This document shows, in pieces, positions 7,712-16,684 of a DNA stretch of 64,000 bases. Position 1 is the first letter of the stretch, and the number at the start of each line of letters is the position of its first letter. Made by a program: the position numbers and the translations under genes. Source of the stretch: Ectobacillus funiculus (GTDB lineage Bacteria > Bacillota > Bacilli > Bacillales > Bacillaceae_G). The notes below the pieces were generated by a model that saw nothing but the letters and a program-made list of their open reading frames with translations, was not told the origin of the DNA and searched no databases. The DNA is taken from positions 124,001 to 188,000 of the forward strand of contig NZ_SCFM01000007.1 of assembly GCF_004138295.1 (NCBI RefSeq), given 5' to 3'.

Positions 7712-7816
7712 TGCTGATTGGCGAAAATAGAAGCGTAGTTGCACCAGTTTCTTCTTCAAAATTCCCATTGCATCAAATCAACTTCTAGCTGGAACTTTAT
7801 ACTCTCTTACGGTATA
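7712..7816 (+). repeat. diverged structured repeat copy
   Basis: TTGCTGATTGGCGAA, GAAGCGTAGTTGCAC, CTTCTAGCTGGAACTTTATA and TCTTACGGTATAA are recognisable, but the long hairpin is degraded and the GAAGACAG part is shortened. It lies right after the 3' end (7820) of the next gene on the minus strand. Confidence 0.7.
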
Positions 7817-7819
7817 ACA

Positions 7820-8302
7820 TTATCGAATCCTCACTGCTCCGTCCGTTACCCGCTCTAACAGCTCTATTGCTTCCCCAAACGTAACATCAAAAATGCTTGT
7901 TTCTCTATCGATGTATGGAAAGTGAGACAACCGCTTTTCCATTTTCTTCGTGGCCTCTCCTGTGAACTTTGTGCTGCTTACACCAAATTCTGTTTCCAGC
8001 AGTACAATCCAGTCAAGAAGATGAAAGCCTAAACCATTGATAAATGAAATGAGCTGCTGCCTTGGATGTTCAGCTGAAAAAACAGAGCGCTCTATGAGCT
8101 CCATCAGCTCCTCTCCTAATATATCCTCTAGCTCGTCATCATGTTCCCGCTCTAAAACAGCCTCGTAGCCATAGTCATCCATGAGCTCCTCTACTTCCTC
8201 ACTATCCGGAAACAACAGCTGCTCTCGCGTCGCCCCACGCTTTAGCTCACTTTGACGGACAACATCCAAAAACTTTACGTCCCACTGATCTTGTATGTTC
8301 AT
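7820..8302 (-). CDS. acidic protein of unknown function
   Basis: 160 residues, strongly acidic in the first half (SEEVEELMDDYGYEAVLERE, HDDELEDILGEELMELIE) and likely all-helical. No signal or membrane segment. ATG 8302 is preceded by a purine-rich AAGGGAGACAAGTCA. I do not recognise the family. It lies between a decayed repeat copy and the nine-unit repeat array, and the array occupies its whole upstream region except about 60 bp. Its promoter must therefore lie within or right next to the array. Confidence 0.65.
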   Translation of the reverse strand: MNIQDQWDVKFLDVVRQSELKRGATREQLLFPDSEEVEELMDDYGYEAVLEREHDDELEDILGEELMELIERSVFSAEHPRQQLISFINGLGFHLLDWIVLLETEFGVSSTKFTGEATKKMEKRLSHFPYIDRETSIFDVTFGEAIELLERVTDGAVRIR

Positions 8303-8360
8303 TGACTTGTCTCCCTTATGTACATTCTTCGTGTATAGTGTAAACCATTTTTCCTTAATT

Positions 8361-9572
8361 ATAAAGAAAACTCACCGATTGGCGAGCCCCGACCTTGGGC
8401 GAAGACAGAGGTGTAGTTGCACTTATACTGTATTCCTAAAATTTCCGGCTACGTCGAATGGACTTCCAGTTGGAAATTTATGCTTTCCTACAGTATAAAG
8501 AAAACTCACCGATTGGCGAGCCCCGACCTTGGGCGAAGACAGAGGTGTAGTTGCACTTATACTGTATTCCTAGAATTTCCAGCTACGTCGAATGGACTTC
8601 CAGTTGGAAATTTATGCTTTCCTACAGTATAAAGAAAACTCACCGATTGGCGAGCCCCGACCTTGGGCGAAGACAGAGGTGTAGTTGCACTTATACTGTA
8701 TTCCTAAAATTTCCGGCTACGTCGAATGGACTTCCAGTTGGAAATTTATGCTTTCCTACAGTATAAAGAAAACTCACCGATTGGCGAGCCCCGACCTTGG
8801 GCGAAGACAGAGGTGTAGTTGCACTTATACTGTATTCCTAAAATTTCCGGCTACGTCGAATGGACTTCCAGTTGGAAATTTATGCTTTCCTACAGTATAA
8901 AGAAAACTCACCGATTGGCGAGCCCCGACCTTGGGCGAAGACAGAGGTGTAGTTGCACTTATACTGTATTCCTAGAATTTCCGGCTACGTCGAATGGACT
9001 TCCAGTTGGAAATTTATGCTTTCCTACAGTATAAAGAAAACTCACCGATTGGCGAGCCCCGACCTTGGGCGAAGACAGAGGTGTAGTTGCACTTATACTG
9101 TATTCCTAGAATTTCCGGCTACGTCGAATGGACTTCCAGTTGGAAATTTATGCTTTCCTACAGTATAAAGAAAACTCACCGATTGGCGAGCCCCGACCTT
9201 GGGCGAAGACAGAGGTGTAGTTGCACTTATACTGTATTCCTAGAATTTCCGGCTACGTCGAATGGACTTCCAGTTGGAAATTTATGCTTTCCTACAGTAT
9301 AAAGAAAACTCACCGATTGGCGAGCCCCGACCTTGGGCGAAGACAGAGGTGTAGTTGCACTTATACTGTATTCCTAGAATTTCCGGCTACGTCGAATGGA
9401 CTTCCAGTTGGAAATTTATGCTTTCCTACAGTATAAAGAAAACTCGCCGATTGGCGAGCCCTGCCCTTGGGCGAAGACAGAGGCGTAGTTGCCCTTACAT
9501 TTTGTTCTTAAAATTTCCGACTACGTCGAATTTACTTCTAGCTGGAAATTTATACTTTCCTACAGCGCAAAA
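8361..9572 (+). repeat. tandem array 1: nine units of the 134-bp structured repeat
   Basis: Units begin at 8361, 8495, 8629, 8763, 8897, 9031, 9165, 9299 and 9433, an exact 134-bp period. Units 1-8 are nearly identical and differ only at two sites (CCTAAAATT or CCTAGAATT; TTCCGGC or TTCCAGC). Unit 9, next to the sugar operon, is diverged and resembles the scattered copies. Each unit holds CTCACC-GATT-GGCGAG, GGGCGAAGACAGAGGTG, TTATACTGTA, AAATTTCC/GGAAATTT and TACAGTATAA. The 71-codon frames that recur every 134 bp shift frame each unit and lack ribosome sites, so the array is not coding. Confidence 0.97.
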
Positions 9573-9573
9573 C

Positions 9574-9623
9574 AAGGACTGATTCCAAAGGCGTAATATA
9601 ATATGCCTTTGGAATCAGTCCTT
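9574..9623 (-). terminator. strong terminator after sugar importer 1
   Basis: Perfect 19-bp stem AAGGACTGATTCCAAAGGC with its complement around a 12-base AT loop; TTGTTTTG follows on the minus strand. It stands between the binding-protein gene and the repeat array. Confidence 0.9.
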
Positions 9624-9637
9624 TCATCACTTCGTTA

Positions 9638-10930
9638 TTATTTTTTTAACTTCGCCCAAGTAGCGTCAAGAGCTTTTAGAGTATCTTCTTTAGATGCCTT
9701 TTTACCAACATATGTTTGCAAAGTTGCCCCGAATTGCTGACCTGCACCGTCTGGATATTTCGCGAACTGCCAAGAGAACGTTTTTCCTTCTTTAGAGTAT
9801 TTCACAAGCTCCGCACCCAATGGTCCGATATCGGATTCTTTTGCCTCAATTGTTTTGAAGGCCGGGATGTATTTGAAGTCTTCAACCATTGCTTTCTTTC
9901 CTTCTTCAGATGTTACCAACCAATTTAAGAAATCCTTTGCTGCTTTTTTATCTGCGTCAGGTGCTCCATTGTAGACAACCCAGCTATTCGGTACATCAAC
10001 TGCTAATTTATCCGCAGTTGCAGGGTCATCGCTAAGAGGCATTGGAATAAAGCCTACCTCCATATTTGGATTTAACTTATCAAGCATTGGTTGAATCCAG
10101 TTTCCTTGTTGAATCATTGCAGCCTCGCCGCCCGCAAAGAGTGTTACTTGCGTGTTGTAATCTGTTGTTAGCGGATTTGCATTGCCATACTTCACCGTCA
10201 AGTCTAATAGATCTAGATATTTTTGGAATTGTTCGTTTCCAGCAATTTTGGATGTTCCTGCATTTAATCCTTGCACGAATGCATCCGGGTCTTGTTGCGT
10301 TGCGAAAGCCATGTTCAGGCCGTGATTTCCTAGCACCCACCACTCTGCGTAGCCTACTGAGAATGGAGTGATTCCGGCAGCTTTAAGCTTTTTCGCTGCT
10401 TCCTCTAACTGTGTCATTGTTTTTGGTAATTCTGTAATACCGGCCTTTTTGAACAATTCTTTATTATAAGCAAAGCCATAGCCTTCAAGGTTAGCAGGCT
10501 GTCCGTAAATTTTCCCATCGAGTGTTGTTGGCTTTAATGCGCTCTCATATGCATCCTTCACCCACGGCTGATCTGATAAATCCTCTAGCTTGTCCTTCCA
10601 TGTTACTGTGGATTGATAGCCTTCAATTGTAAAAAGATCTGGTGCGCTTCCAGAAGCAAATTTCGCCTTTAATGCCGCTGCACCATCTGCACCTCCGCCG
10701 ACTGTTTGCAGATTAAAAGTTACATTTGGATGCTCTTTTGTATATTGGTCTGTTAATGCTTTCAATTGATCCGCAATTTCAACTTTTCCTTGGAAGATAT
10801 CTACAACGACCTTACCGTTTTTATTGCCAGCTGTATCTGCTTTTTCCCCTGTTGTCTTATCGTTGGAACAACCTGCTGCTACAAGCAAAGATAATGATAA
10901 TACACCTGCTGCCAATGGAAACTTTTTCAT
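9638..10930 (-). CDS. sugar ABC transporter substrate-binding lipoprotein, copy 1
   Basis: 430 residues. Signal peptide MKKFPLAAGVLSLSLLVAAGC with lipobox VAAGC, so membrane-anchored outside the cell. The mature protein is a family 1 extracellular solute-binding protein (oligosaccharide/MalE type): IFQGKVEIADQLKALTDQY, then GQPANLEGYGFAYNKELFKK and VPNSW. It is the last gene of a permease-permease-binding-protein unit. By eye it is about 85% identical to the copy at 16685, with changes spread over the protein. The substrate is not evident; the AraC-type system beside it suggests a plant or microbial glycan oligosaccharide. Confidence 0.92.
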   Translation of the reverse strand: MKKFPLAAGVLSLSLLVAAGCSNDKTTGEKADTAGNKNGKVVVDIFQGKVEIADQLKALTDQYTKEHPNVTFNLQTVGGGADGAAALKAKFASGSAPDLFTIEGYQSTVTWKDKLEDLSDQPWVKDAYESALKPTTLDGKIYGQPANLEGYGFAYNKELFKKAGITELPKTMTQLEEAAKKLKAAGITPFSVGYAEWWVLGNHGLNMAFATQQDPDAFVQGLNAGTSKIAGNEQFQKYLDLLDLTVKYGNANPLTTDYNTQVTLFAGGEAAMIQQGNWIQPMLDKLNPNMEVGFIPMPLSDDPATADKLAVDVPNSWVVYNGAPDADKKAAKDFLNWLVTSEEGKKAMVEDFKYIPAFKTIEAKESDIGPLGAELVKYSKEGKTFSWQFAKYPDGAGQQFGATLQTYVGKKASKEDTLKALDATWAKLKK

Positions 10931-11029
10931 GTTTGTTTACCCCCTGTTAGATATCTTGCTAATTTATCTCTACCAGCTGTTCTTTCTCGTATAAAGAAAC
11001 ACATGGTATCAATTAGTTTAATATTAGAA

Positions 11030-11857
11030 TTATTTGATAGATCCACTTGTAATGCCTTTGATAATGTGCTTCTGCATTGAGAAGAAGAAAATAAGTAACG
11101 GAATGATGCTAATCACGAGTGCTGCTAATGCTAAATCCCATTGCTTTGTATATTGACCGAAGAAGAAGAACGTCGCTAATGGTATTGTTCGTAATTCTGG
11201 ATCCTGTAATACAAGCATTGGCAGTAAGAAGTCATTCCAAATCCATAAGCTGTTCAAGATCACAATCGTAACGGTAATCGGTTTTAGCAGCGGGAACACA
11301 ATTCTCCAAAAGACGCCAAACGGTGAACAGCCGTCAATAATCGCCGCTTCTTCCAGCTCGACAGGAATTCCTTTCATAAAGCCGTGGTATAAGAAGATTG
11401 CCATCCCGGAACCGAATCCTAGATACATAAAGATCAATCCCCAAAGGCTATTAAGTAAGCCAAAATTCCCTGCCACCTTGACTAATGGAATCATAATCGA
11501 TTGAAATGGAATTACCATCGCCGCTACAAACGTCATGAAGATGATATTGCTGATTTTCTTTTTTGTTCTCACAAGCATATAAGCTGCCATTGAACAAAAC
11601 ACGACAATCAGGATGTTGCTTGCCACTGTAATCATCAGTGAATTCATAAACACTTTTAGATAATCCATCTGCTGAAACGCATTTATATAGTTTTTAAACT
11701 GCAAGACGGATGGCAAAGCGGATGTATTCATCAAAATCTCAGAGAATGATTTTAAAGAGTTCGATACCACATAATAGAACGGAACAAGAAACACAAGACC
11801 GATCAAAATGGCAGCGATTTCGAGAATGAATAATTTTCCAGTATACTTATTTTCCAT
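11030..11857 (-). CDS. sugar ABC transporter permease, MalG/AraQ type, copy 1
   Basis: 275 residues with six membrane helices and the ABC permease EAA loop VELEEAAIIDGCSPFGVFWRIVFPLLKP at about 165-195 (read in parts). It pairs with the MalF-type permease encoded just before; their frames meet as TAATG, a one-base overlap. Only five residues differ from the copy at 18070, far fewer than in the binding proteins, so the two permeases are recent duplicates or have been homogenised. Confidence 0.93.
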   Translation of the reverse strand: MENKYTGKLFILEIAAILIGLVFLVPFYYVVSNSLKSFSEILMNTSALPSVLQFKNYINAFQQMDYLKVFMNSLMITVASNILIVVFCSMAAYMLVRTKKKISNIIFMTFVAAMVIPFQSIMIPLVKVAGNFGLLNSLWGLIFMYLGFGSGMAIFLYHGFMKGIPVELEEAAIIDGCSPFGVFWRIVFPLLKPITVTIVILNSLWIWNDFLLPMLVLQDPELRTIPLATFFFFGQYTKQWDLALAALVISIIPLLIFFFSMQKHIIKGITSGSIK

Positions 11858-12825
11858 TATGATTCAATCTCCTTCCGTTTTGTATACGTAACCTGAATGA
11901 TTGTAATTAATGCTACTACGATGAAGAACACTAATGCCTTTGCTTCCCCAAGACCATAGCGGTTGTTCACAAATGCTTCTGTATAAATATTAAGCGCTAA
12001 CATTTCTGTTGATTTAAATGGACCACCGTTTGTCAACGATAGGTTCACATCAAAGATTTTAAATGATGATGAAATCGTTAAGAATAGACATACTGTCACA
12101 GCTGGAGCTACCATTGGCAATGTGATATGGCGCAATGTCTGCCATTTGTTTGCTCCATCGATTTTTGCTGCTTCAAGCAATTCCTGCGGTACGTTTTGCA
12201 GAGCCGCTGTGTAGATTAACATAATATACCCGGCACCTTGCCATACACTTACAATAACAATGCCCCAGAATGCTGTTTTCTCATCTCCAAGCCATGAAAG
12301 TTTGAAGAAAGAAAGACCTGTTAATTGTCCAATGGATGCGAAGCCTTTGATAAAAATAAACTGCCAAATGAATCCAAGTAACAAGCCGCCAATAAGGTTC
12401 GGCAAGAAAAAGACAGTTCGCAGTATGTTTCTTGTTTTTAACATTCTTGTCACAAGCAAAGCAAGCCCAAAGCCAACGCCATTCGTTAAGATAATAGCTA
12501 CTACTGTATAGCGAAGCGTGAGCCAAAAGGATGCTTGGAACTGCTTGTCTTCTGTAAACAAATACGTAAAGTTATCGAGTCCGACCCACTTGATGTTACC
12601 TGTTACACCATTCCAATCGGTAAAGGCGTAATACATACCTGTAAAAAATGGAATCAATACGATGAGGGCAAAAGCTAAAAAGGCTGGTCCAACAAATAAG
12701 GCGAACAATCCTGCTTTTTTCAGCTTCCTTTGCTTGAGTAAGGTAGCTGCCTCAGAAGCCTTAGTATGCTTCTCGTTCTTCAAGGTTGTCACATTTACGT
12801 TTTCCAATTTACTTTGATTATTCAT
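11857..12825 (-). CDS. sugar ABC transporter permease, MalF/UgpA type, copy 1
   Basis: Start at ATG 12825, with GGAGG eight bases upstream; a GTG three codons earlier overlaps the ribosome site and is rejected. 322 residues: a variable cytoplasmic N-terminus of about 40 residues, then six helices, and the EAA loop VPQELLEAAKIDGANKWQTL. Partner of the MalG-type permease. No ATP-binding subunit is encoded here or in the second unit. In bacilli many such importers share the MsmX ATPase encoded elsewhere; that this one does is an inference. Confidence 0.92.
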   Translation of the reverse strand: MNNQSKLENVNVTTLKNEKHTKASEAATLLKQRKLKKAGLFALFVGPAFLAFALIVLIPFFTGMYYAFTDWNGVTGNIKWVGLDNFTYLFTEDKQFQASFWLTLRYTVVAIILTNGVGFGLALLVTRMLKTRNILRTVFFLPNLIGGLLLGFIWQFIFIKGFASIGQLTGLSFFKLSWLGDEKTAFWGIVIVSVWQGAGYIMLIYTAALQNVPQELLEAAKIDGANKWQTLRHITLPMVAPAVTVCLFLTISSSFKIFDVNLSLTNGGPFKSTEMLALNIYTEAFVNNRYGLGEAKALVFFIVVALITIIQVTYTKRKEIES

Positions 12826-12870
12826 AAACTGCACCTCCGATATCTTTATTTTAAAGGATCACAAAAATAA

Positions 12871-12885
12871 TGAAACGGCTTACAT
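12871..12885 (-). promoter_or_regulatory. weak cre-like site upstream of importer 1
   Basis: On the minus strand ATGTAAGCCGTTTCA fits the CcpA consensus WTGNAANCGNWWNCA except for one base in the central CG. It lies about 50 bp before the permease start. The mismatch is at an important position, so this is tentative. Confidence 0.35.
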
Positions 12886-12990
12886 TGACCGATAGGGTGT
12901 AAAATATTGAACACACTACAAAATTGTTCTCTTGTTAGGTGTAATATGACCAAACTGTTTATTGTTAATGAAAAATATCATTCCGGTTTA

Positions 12991-12999
12991 TGCTACAAT
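12991..12999 (+). promoter_or_regulatory. extended -10 element before the histidine kinase gene
   Basis: TGCTACAAT, that is TGN plus TACAAT, 105 bp before the kinase start. No good -35 is seen, as is common for extended -10 promoters. Confidence 0.4.
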
Positions 13000-13103
13000 G
13001 AAACAACATATGTATTCTGGAGATTGTTTAAAAAACTTACTAAGAAAGGGGGAGTGGTTAGTTTCGTATCATGTGTTATACAACGTAAACTAACTACAGT
13101 AGT

Positions 13104-14924
13104 ATGGGATGGAGTATTCGTAAAAAGCTTATTATTTTTCTAATGATTGTAACGGTCCTTCCTTTTGGATCAGCTATTGCAATCACGTACTATCATACAA
13201 AGGAATCCCTTAAAGATCGCTTTGTTTCAACCAATCATGATGTGATTGAAAGTGGAAAACAAGATATTACAACTTATCTGACGGATATCTCACGAATCAC
13301 ATCAGCAATGTATACGTATAGTCCGCTTATGAATGCCTTAAAGGACGGAGTGTCAAGTGATTTAGAAAAAAACGAGCAGGAGGTAAAAAGGATACTCTTA
13401 TACTTGTATGGTGCGCGTCCAGAAATTGAACAATTATATTTGTATATCCACGAAGGAAAGGACTCGTATACCAACTACCATTGGCATGTAAGCGGCCGTG
13501 GGAGAAATGAGGATATCTTCTCGAATCCGTACTATTTTCAGTTAATTACAGGTCGGAATTATACTGCCATTGAGCCGCCGCATGATATTTATAGCTATAA
13601 CAACTTATCTTCTATTCCACAGTCAGAAAAGAAAAAAGTTATAAGTTTTCATAATATAATTAAAAACGTTCCAGCTGAAGATTTCTTAGGTTTTTTGTCT
13701 ATTGATATTAATCTTTCGCAGCTCAGTGCGATTGCTGATCGTTTATATACAAAAGAAGCAGAAGATTTCTATATTATGAATGAAAATGGAGTTATCATGT
13801 ACTCCTCTGAGGAAAAGCTAATCGGAACAGAAAATACTCAAACATGGTTTCAGCATGTGAAAAAGGCACCTTTGTCAAGTCATAGCTTGGAATGGAAAGA
13901 TAAGCAGTTTTCTGGTGTGATTGTGTATGAGAGGTTTTCCGCACCATTTCAAGAATGGTATATTGTAAAAAGAATCCCTTATAATCTCCTATATCAAAGT
14001 GCTAGAGAAACAGCCTTTATTAATATTTTGATTGGTCTTGTTACATTGGTTATCGTTGTGTTGGCTACAATGTTCATTTCCTTCAAGTTCACTTCACCGA
14101 TTAAAGTATTGATCGCAAATATGAAAAAGGTGGAAAAGGGTGAATTTCAAGCTGATTTTGATTCCTTAGGAAACGATGAATTTGGGATGCTAGGCAGGCA
14201 TTTCAAATTAATGATTGCGACGATTAATGACTTGATTCAACGTGAGTATAAATTGGAGCTTGAAAATAAACGCTCACAATTACGGGTATTGCATTCACAA
14301 ATTAATCCGCATTTTTTGTATAATGCCCTTCAGTCTATCGGTACGTTAGCTTTAAAGCATAAAGCAGTTCAAGTATACGCCTTGTTAACTTCTTTAGCGA
14401 AGATTATGAGATATAGCTTGAACATGAAAGACGATATTATGCCGCTCAAACAAGAAGTGCAGCATGTGAAGGATTACTTGGCTCTGCAAAAGCAGCGATT
14501 TGGTGAGCAGCTTCTATATGAACTGCATATACAGCCAGAATTAGAAGATGTTTTTGTGCCGAAAATGATATTGCAGCCAATTGTAGAGAATTGCTTCAAG
14601 CACGGATTTGATCAGCAAATAGAAACAGCTCTGATTCGTGTAGAAGCTCAGCTGCAAGATAATCAAATCGTTCATATCAATATAAGCGATAATGGAAAAG
14701 GAATGAACAACGAGCAGGTAATAAAGCTGCAACAAGAATTGCTGGAACAGCTTCCTGCTGATGCAAAGCAAGGTGAGTCTATTGGCTTAAAAAATATTTA
14801 TGACCGATTGCAGATTTACTATAATTACGAAGCGAAAATGAGTATTACAAGCGATGAAAGCAGTGGATTTACGGTTACAATTGAACTGCCAAAAACCTTG
14901 AGCAAGGAGGTGCACTCTTCATGA
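13104..14924 (+). CDS. YesM-type sensor histidine kinase
   Basis: 606 residues. Membrane helix at about 9-30, an extracellular sensor part of about 270 residues (dCache-like), second helix near 307-329, HAMP linker, then a His_kinase domain with the phospho-acceptor motif QINPHFLYNALQSIG near 400 and an ATPase domain with VENCFKHG (N box), DNGKGM and SIGLKN. This is the LytS/YesM subfamily, which senses carbohydrates outside the cell and works with AraC-type response regulators. It lies between two related sugar importers and overlaps its regulator gene by four bases. The start ATG 13104 lacks a clear ribosome site, so the N-terminus is less sure. Confidence 0.9.
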   Translation: MGWSIRKKLIIFLMIVTVLPFGSAIAITYYHTKESLKDRFVSTNHDVIESGKQDITTYLTDISRITSAMYTYSPLMNALKDGVSSDLEKNEQEVKRILLYLYGARPEIEQLYLYIHEGKDSYTNYHWHVSGRGRNEDIFSNPYYFQLITGRNYTAIEPPHDIYSYNNLSSIPQSEKKKVISFHNIIKNVPAEDFLGFLSIDINLSQLSAIADRLYTKEAEDFYIMNENGVIMYSSEEKLIGTENTQTWFQHVKKAPLSSHSLEWKDKQFSGVIVYERFSAPFQEWYIVKRIPYNLLYQSARETAFINILIGLVTLVIVVLATMFISFKFTSPIKVLIANMKKVEKGEFQADFDSLGNDEFGMLGRHFKLMIATINDLIQREYKLELENKRSQLRVLHSQINPHFLYNALQSIGTLALKHKAVQVYALLTSLAKIMRYSLNMKDDIMPLKQEVQHVKDYLALQKQRFGEQLLYELHIQPELEDVFVPKMILQPIVENCFKHGFDQQIETALIRVEAQLQDNQIVHINISDNGKGMNNEQVIKLQQELLEQLPADAKQGESIGLKNIYDRLQIYYNYEAKMSITSDESSGFTVTIELPKTLSKEVHSS

Positions 14925-16510
14925 AAGTATTAATTGTAGACGATGAACAACATGTACGAGAGGGGCTACGGTTGCTAGGAGATTGGGAGCGGTATGGCAT
15001 TGATGAAATTTACGAAGCTGCAAATGGTGAAGAGGCACTCTCTCTCATTCAAACATATAAACCGGATATCATTTTTTCAGATATGAAGATGCCAAAGATG
15101 GATGGCATTGAGCTGCTAGAGAGAATCAAGAAACAGCACCCAACATGCAAGACCATTTTTGTAACTGGATATGATGACTATCACTATATGAGAAAAGCCA
15201 TTCACTTTGGAAGCTTTGATTATATTTTGAAGCCCATTGACCCAGAAATTTTAAATCAAACGCTAGAACATGCAGTAATCGAATGGAAAAAAGAAGAGGC
15301 GGAGCGAAAGAAGCATCAAAGCAGTCATCAATTGATCAATGAAATGAAGCCAATATATCGGGATCGAATGCTTACTAAGTTTATAAACAACGATACAATT
15401 AAGGACAACCTGTATGAAGAGTTCGGATTTCATTTATCTCAGGACTATACGGCAGCTCTTGTTAGAGTCAGCGGCAAAAGCATCGCGAACTTTCAAGGAG
15501 ATCGCGATTTAACCTACTTTACGATCTTGAATGTCATTAATGAAATCGTAACAAAATATGAATGCGGCATTGGTTTTCGTTACTTATCCAATAAAGGTGA
15601 AGCGGTTATTATATTTTGGGATAAATTTGCGCAAATAGACGAATTGCTCGTACATATCTATCAGACCTTAAAGACCGTACTTTCTGTGTCTTGTCCGATT
15701 GCTCTAGGAAACCAAGTAGATCAAAGCTCCAAATTGATTGATTCTTATCATCATGCCAAACAGCTTTTATTAAACAGTAATATCTTGAGTACAAATGAAG
15801 AAAAAATCTATATACACAAGCTTCCAGTTGATGCTGATGTAAAAAGTTTAATGGCGTATTCTTCTGATATTGAATTGGCGGTCCAAGCTGGCGAAATAAG
15901 TGCATTTCAGGAAGTCATTGAGCGCATTACAAAAGATTTTACGCAAGATGGTTTTTTATCATTCAAACAGCTTATCCATTTTGAAAAAGAATATCAAATT
16001 ATCAGTAATACGTGGACTAAAAAATATGGACTTCCCTCCCCTGCAACAGATGATGTTGCCGAATACATTGATGTATTTTTCGACCAAAACGGTACCTTTC
16101 AATTAGAGAAGTATATTGCAAGGAAGACGCGGGAGGTTGCTCTCTTTTTAACTAGAGTAAAACGACGGTCAATCCCAAAAAACATCAACATTATTTACGA
16201 CATTGAAAAATACCTTCAGGCTAACTTTGATCGAGATGTGAAGCTTCAGGAGATAGCTGAACGCTTTTACTTAAGCCGAGAGTATATCTCGAGGAAATTC
16301 AAGCAAGAATTCAAGGAAAATATTTCGGACTATATTGTAAAAATTCGAATGAATCGAGCAAAAGCCTTGTTAAAGAACAAGGACTTTAAAATTTATGAAA
16401 TCGCCCATATGGTTGGATATCAAGACGATAAGTATTTCCGTAAAGTGTTTAAAAAGGTTGAGGGGATTACTCCAAACGACTATCGCTCACTTCTGTTTGA
16501 GTCCAAGTAA
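14921..16510 (+). CDS. YesN-type response regulator (REC plus AraC domain)
   Basis: 529 residues. Receiver domain 1-120 with VDDE, phospho-acceptor Asp in SDMKMPKMDG (about 55) and the Lys of ILKPI near 105. A middle part of about 270 residues has no clear family. The C-terminal AraC/XylS DNA-binding domain (about 425-525) has two helix-turn-helix units, EIAERFYLSREYISRKF and EIAHMVGYQDDKYFRKVF. GGAGGTG precedes its ATG inside the kinase gene. Expected to activate a flanking sugar importer, most likely the first, which has no repressor gene of its own. Target sites were not identified. Confidence 0.9.
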   Translation: MKVLIVDDEQHVREGLRLLGDWERYGIDEIYEAANGEEALSLIQTYKPDIIFSDMKMPKMDGIELLERIKKQHPTCKTIFVTGYDDYHYMRKAIHFGSFDYILKPIDPEILNQTLEHAVIEWKKEEAERKKHQSSHQLINEMKPIYRDRMLTKFINNDTIKDNLYEEFGFHLSQDYTAALVRVSGKSIANFQGDRDLTYFTILNVINEIVTKYECGIGFRYLSNKGEAVIIFWDKFAQIDELLVHIYQTLKTVLSVSCPIALGNQVDQSSKLIDSYHHAKQLLLNSNILSTNEEKIYIHKLPVDADVKSLMAYSSDIELAVQAGEISAFQEVIERITKDFTQDGFLSFKQLIHFEKEYQIISNTWTKKYGLPSPATDDVAEYIDVFFDQNGTFQLEKYIARKTREVALFLTRVKRRSIPKNINIIYDIEKYLQANFDRDVKLQEIAERFYLSREYISRKFKQEFKENISDYIVKIRMNRAKALLKNKDFKIYEIAHMVGYQDDKYFRKVFKKVEGITPNDYRSLLFESK

Positions 16511-16530
16511 CAGATACCACTAGAAAGAAT

Positions 16531-16590
16531 AAAGAAAGCTTGCTGATTGGCAAGCTTTTATTCACAATTTGTTTCTAACTGGATGAAATA
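16531..16590 (+). repeat. internally deleted structured repeat
   Basis: About 60 bp: AAAGAAAGCTTGCTGATTGGC then AAGCTTTTA, joined directly to TTTGTTTCTAACTGGATGAAA. The terminal hairpin is present with a changed but still perfect stem AAGCTTGC/GCAAGCTT; the middle of the element is lost. Confidence 0.7.
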
Positions 16591-16592
16591 TG

Positions 16593-16653
16593 AAAATGGA
16601 CCATCATAGAAACGCTTCATGTTTGTCGCGTTCTCTATGGTGGTCCATTTTTT
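16593..16653. terminator. bidirectional terminator between yesN-type gene and importer 2
   Basis: AAAATGGACCATCATAGA pairs with TCTATGGTGGTCCATTTT (one G.T), with AACGC/GCGTT extending the stem; A and T tracts flank both ends. It separates two convergent units. Confidence 0.8.
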
Positions 16654-16684
16654 ATGAGGCCGGCTTAAAGGGCCTTAGAACGGA

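Noticed and set aside
8361-9572. CRISPR array
   Set aside because: Units are contiguous 134-bp repeats with no unique spacers, and no cas genes are present.
8417-9582. Series of overlapping 71-codon frames in array 1 that look like a tandem gene family
   Set aside because: The period is 134 bp, so the frame shifts each unit; there is no ribosome site; the frames follow from repeat sequence alone.
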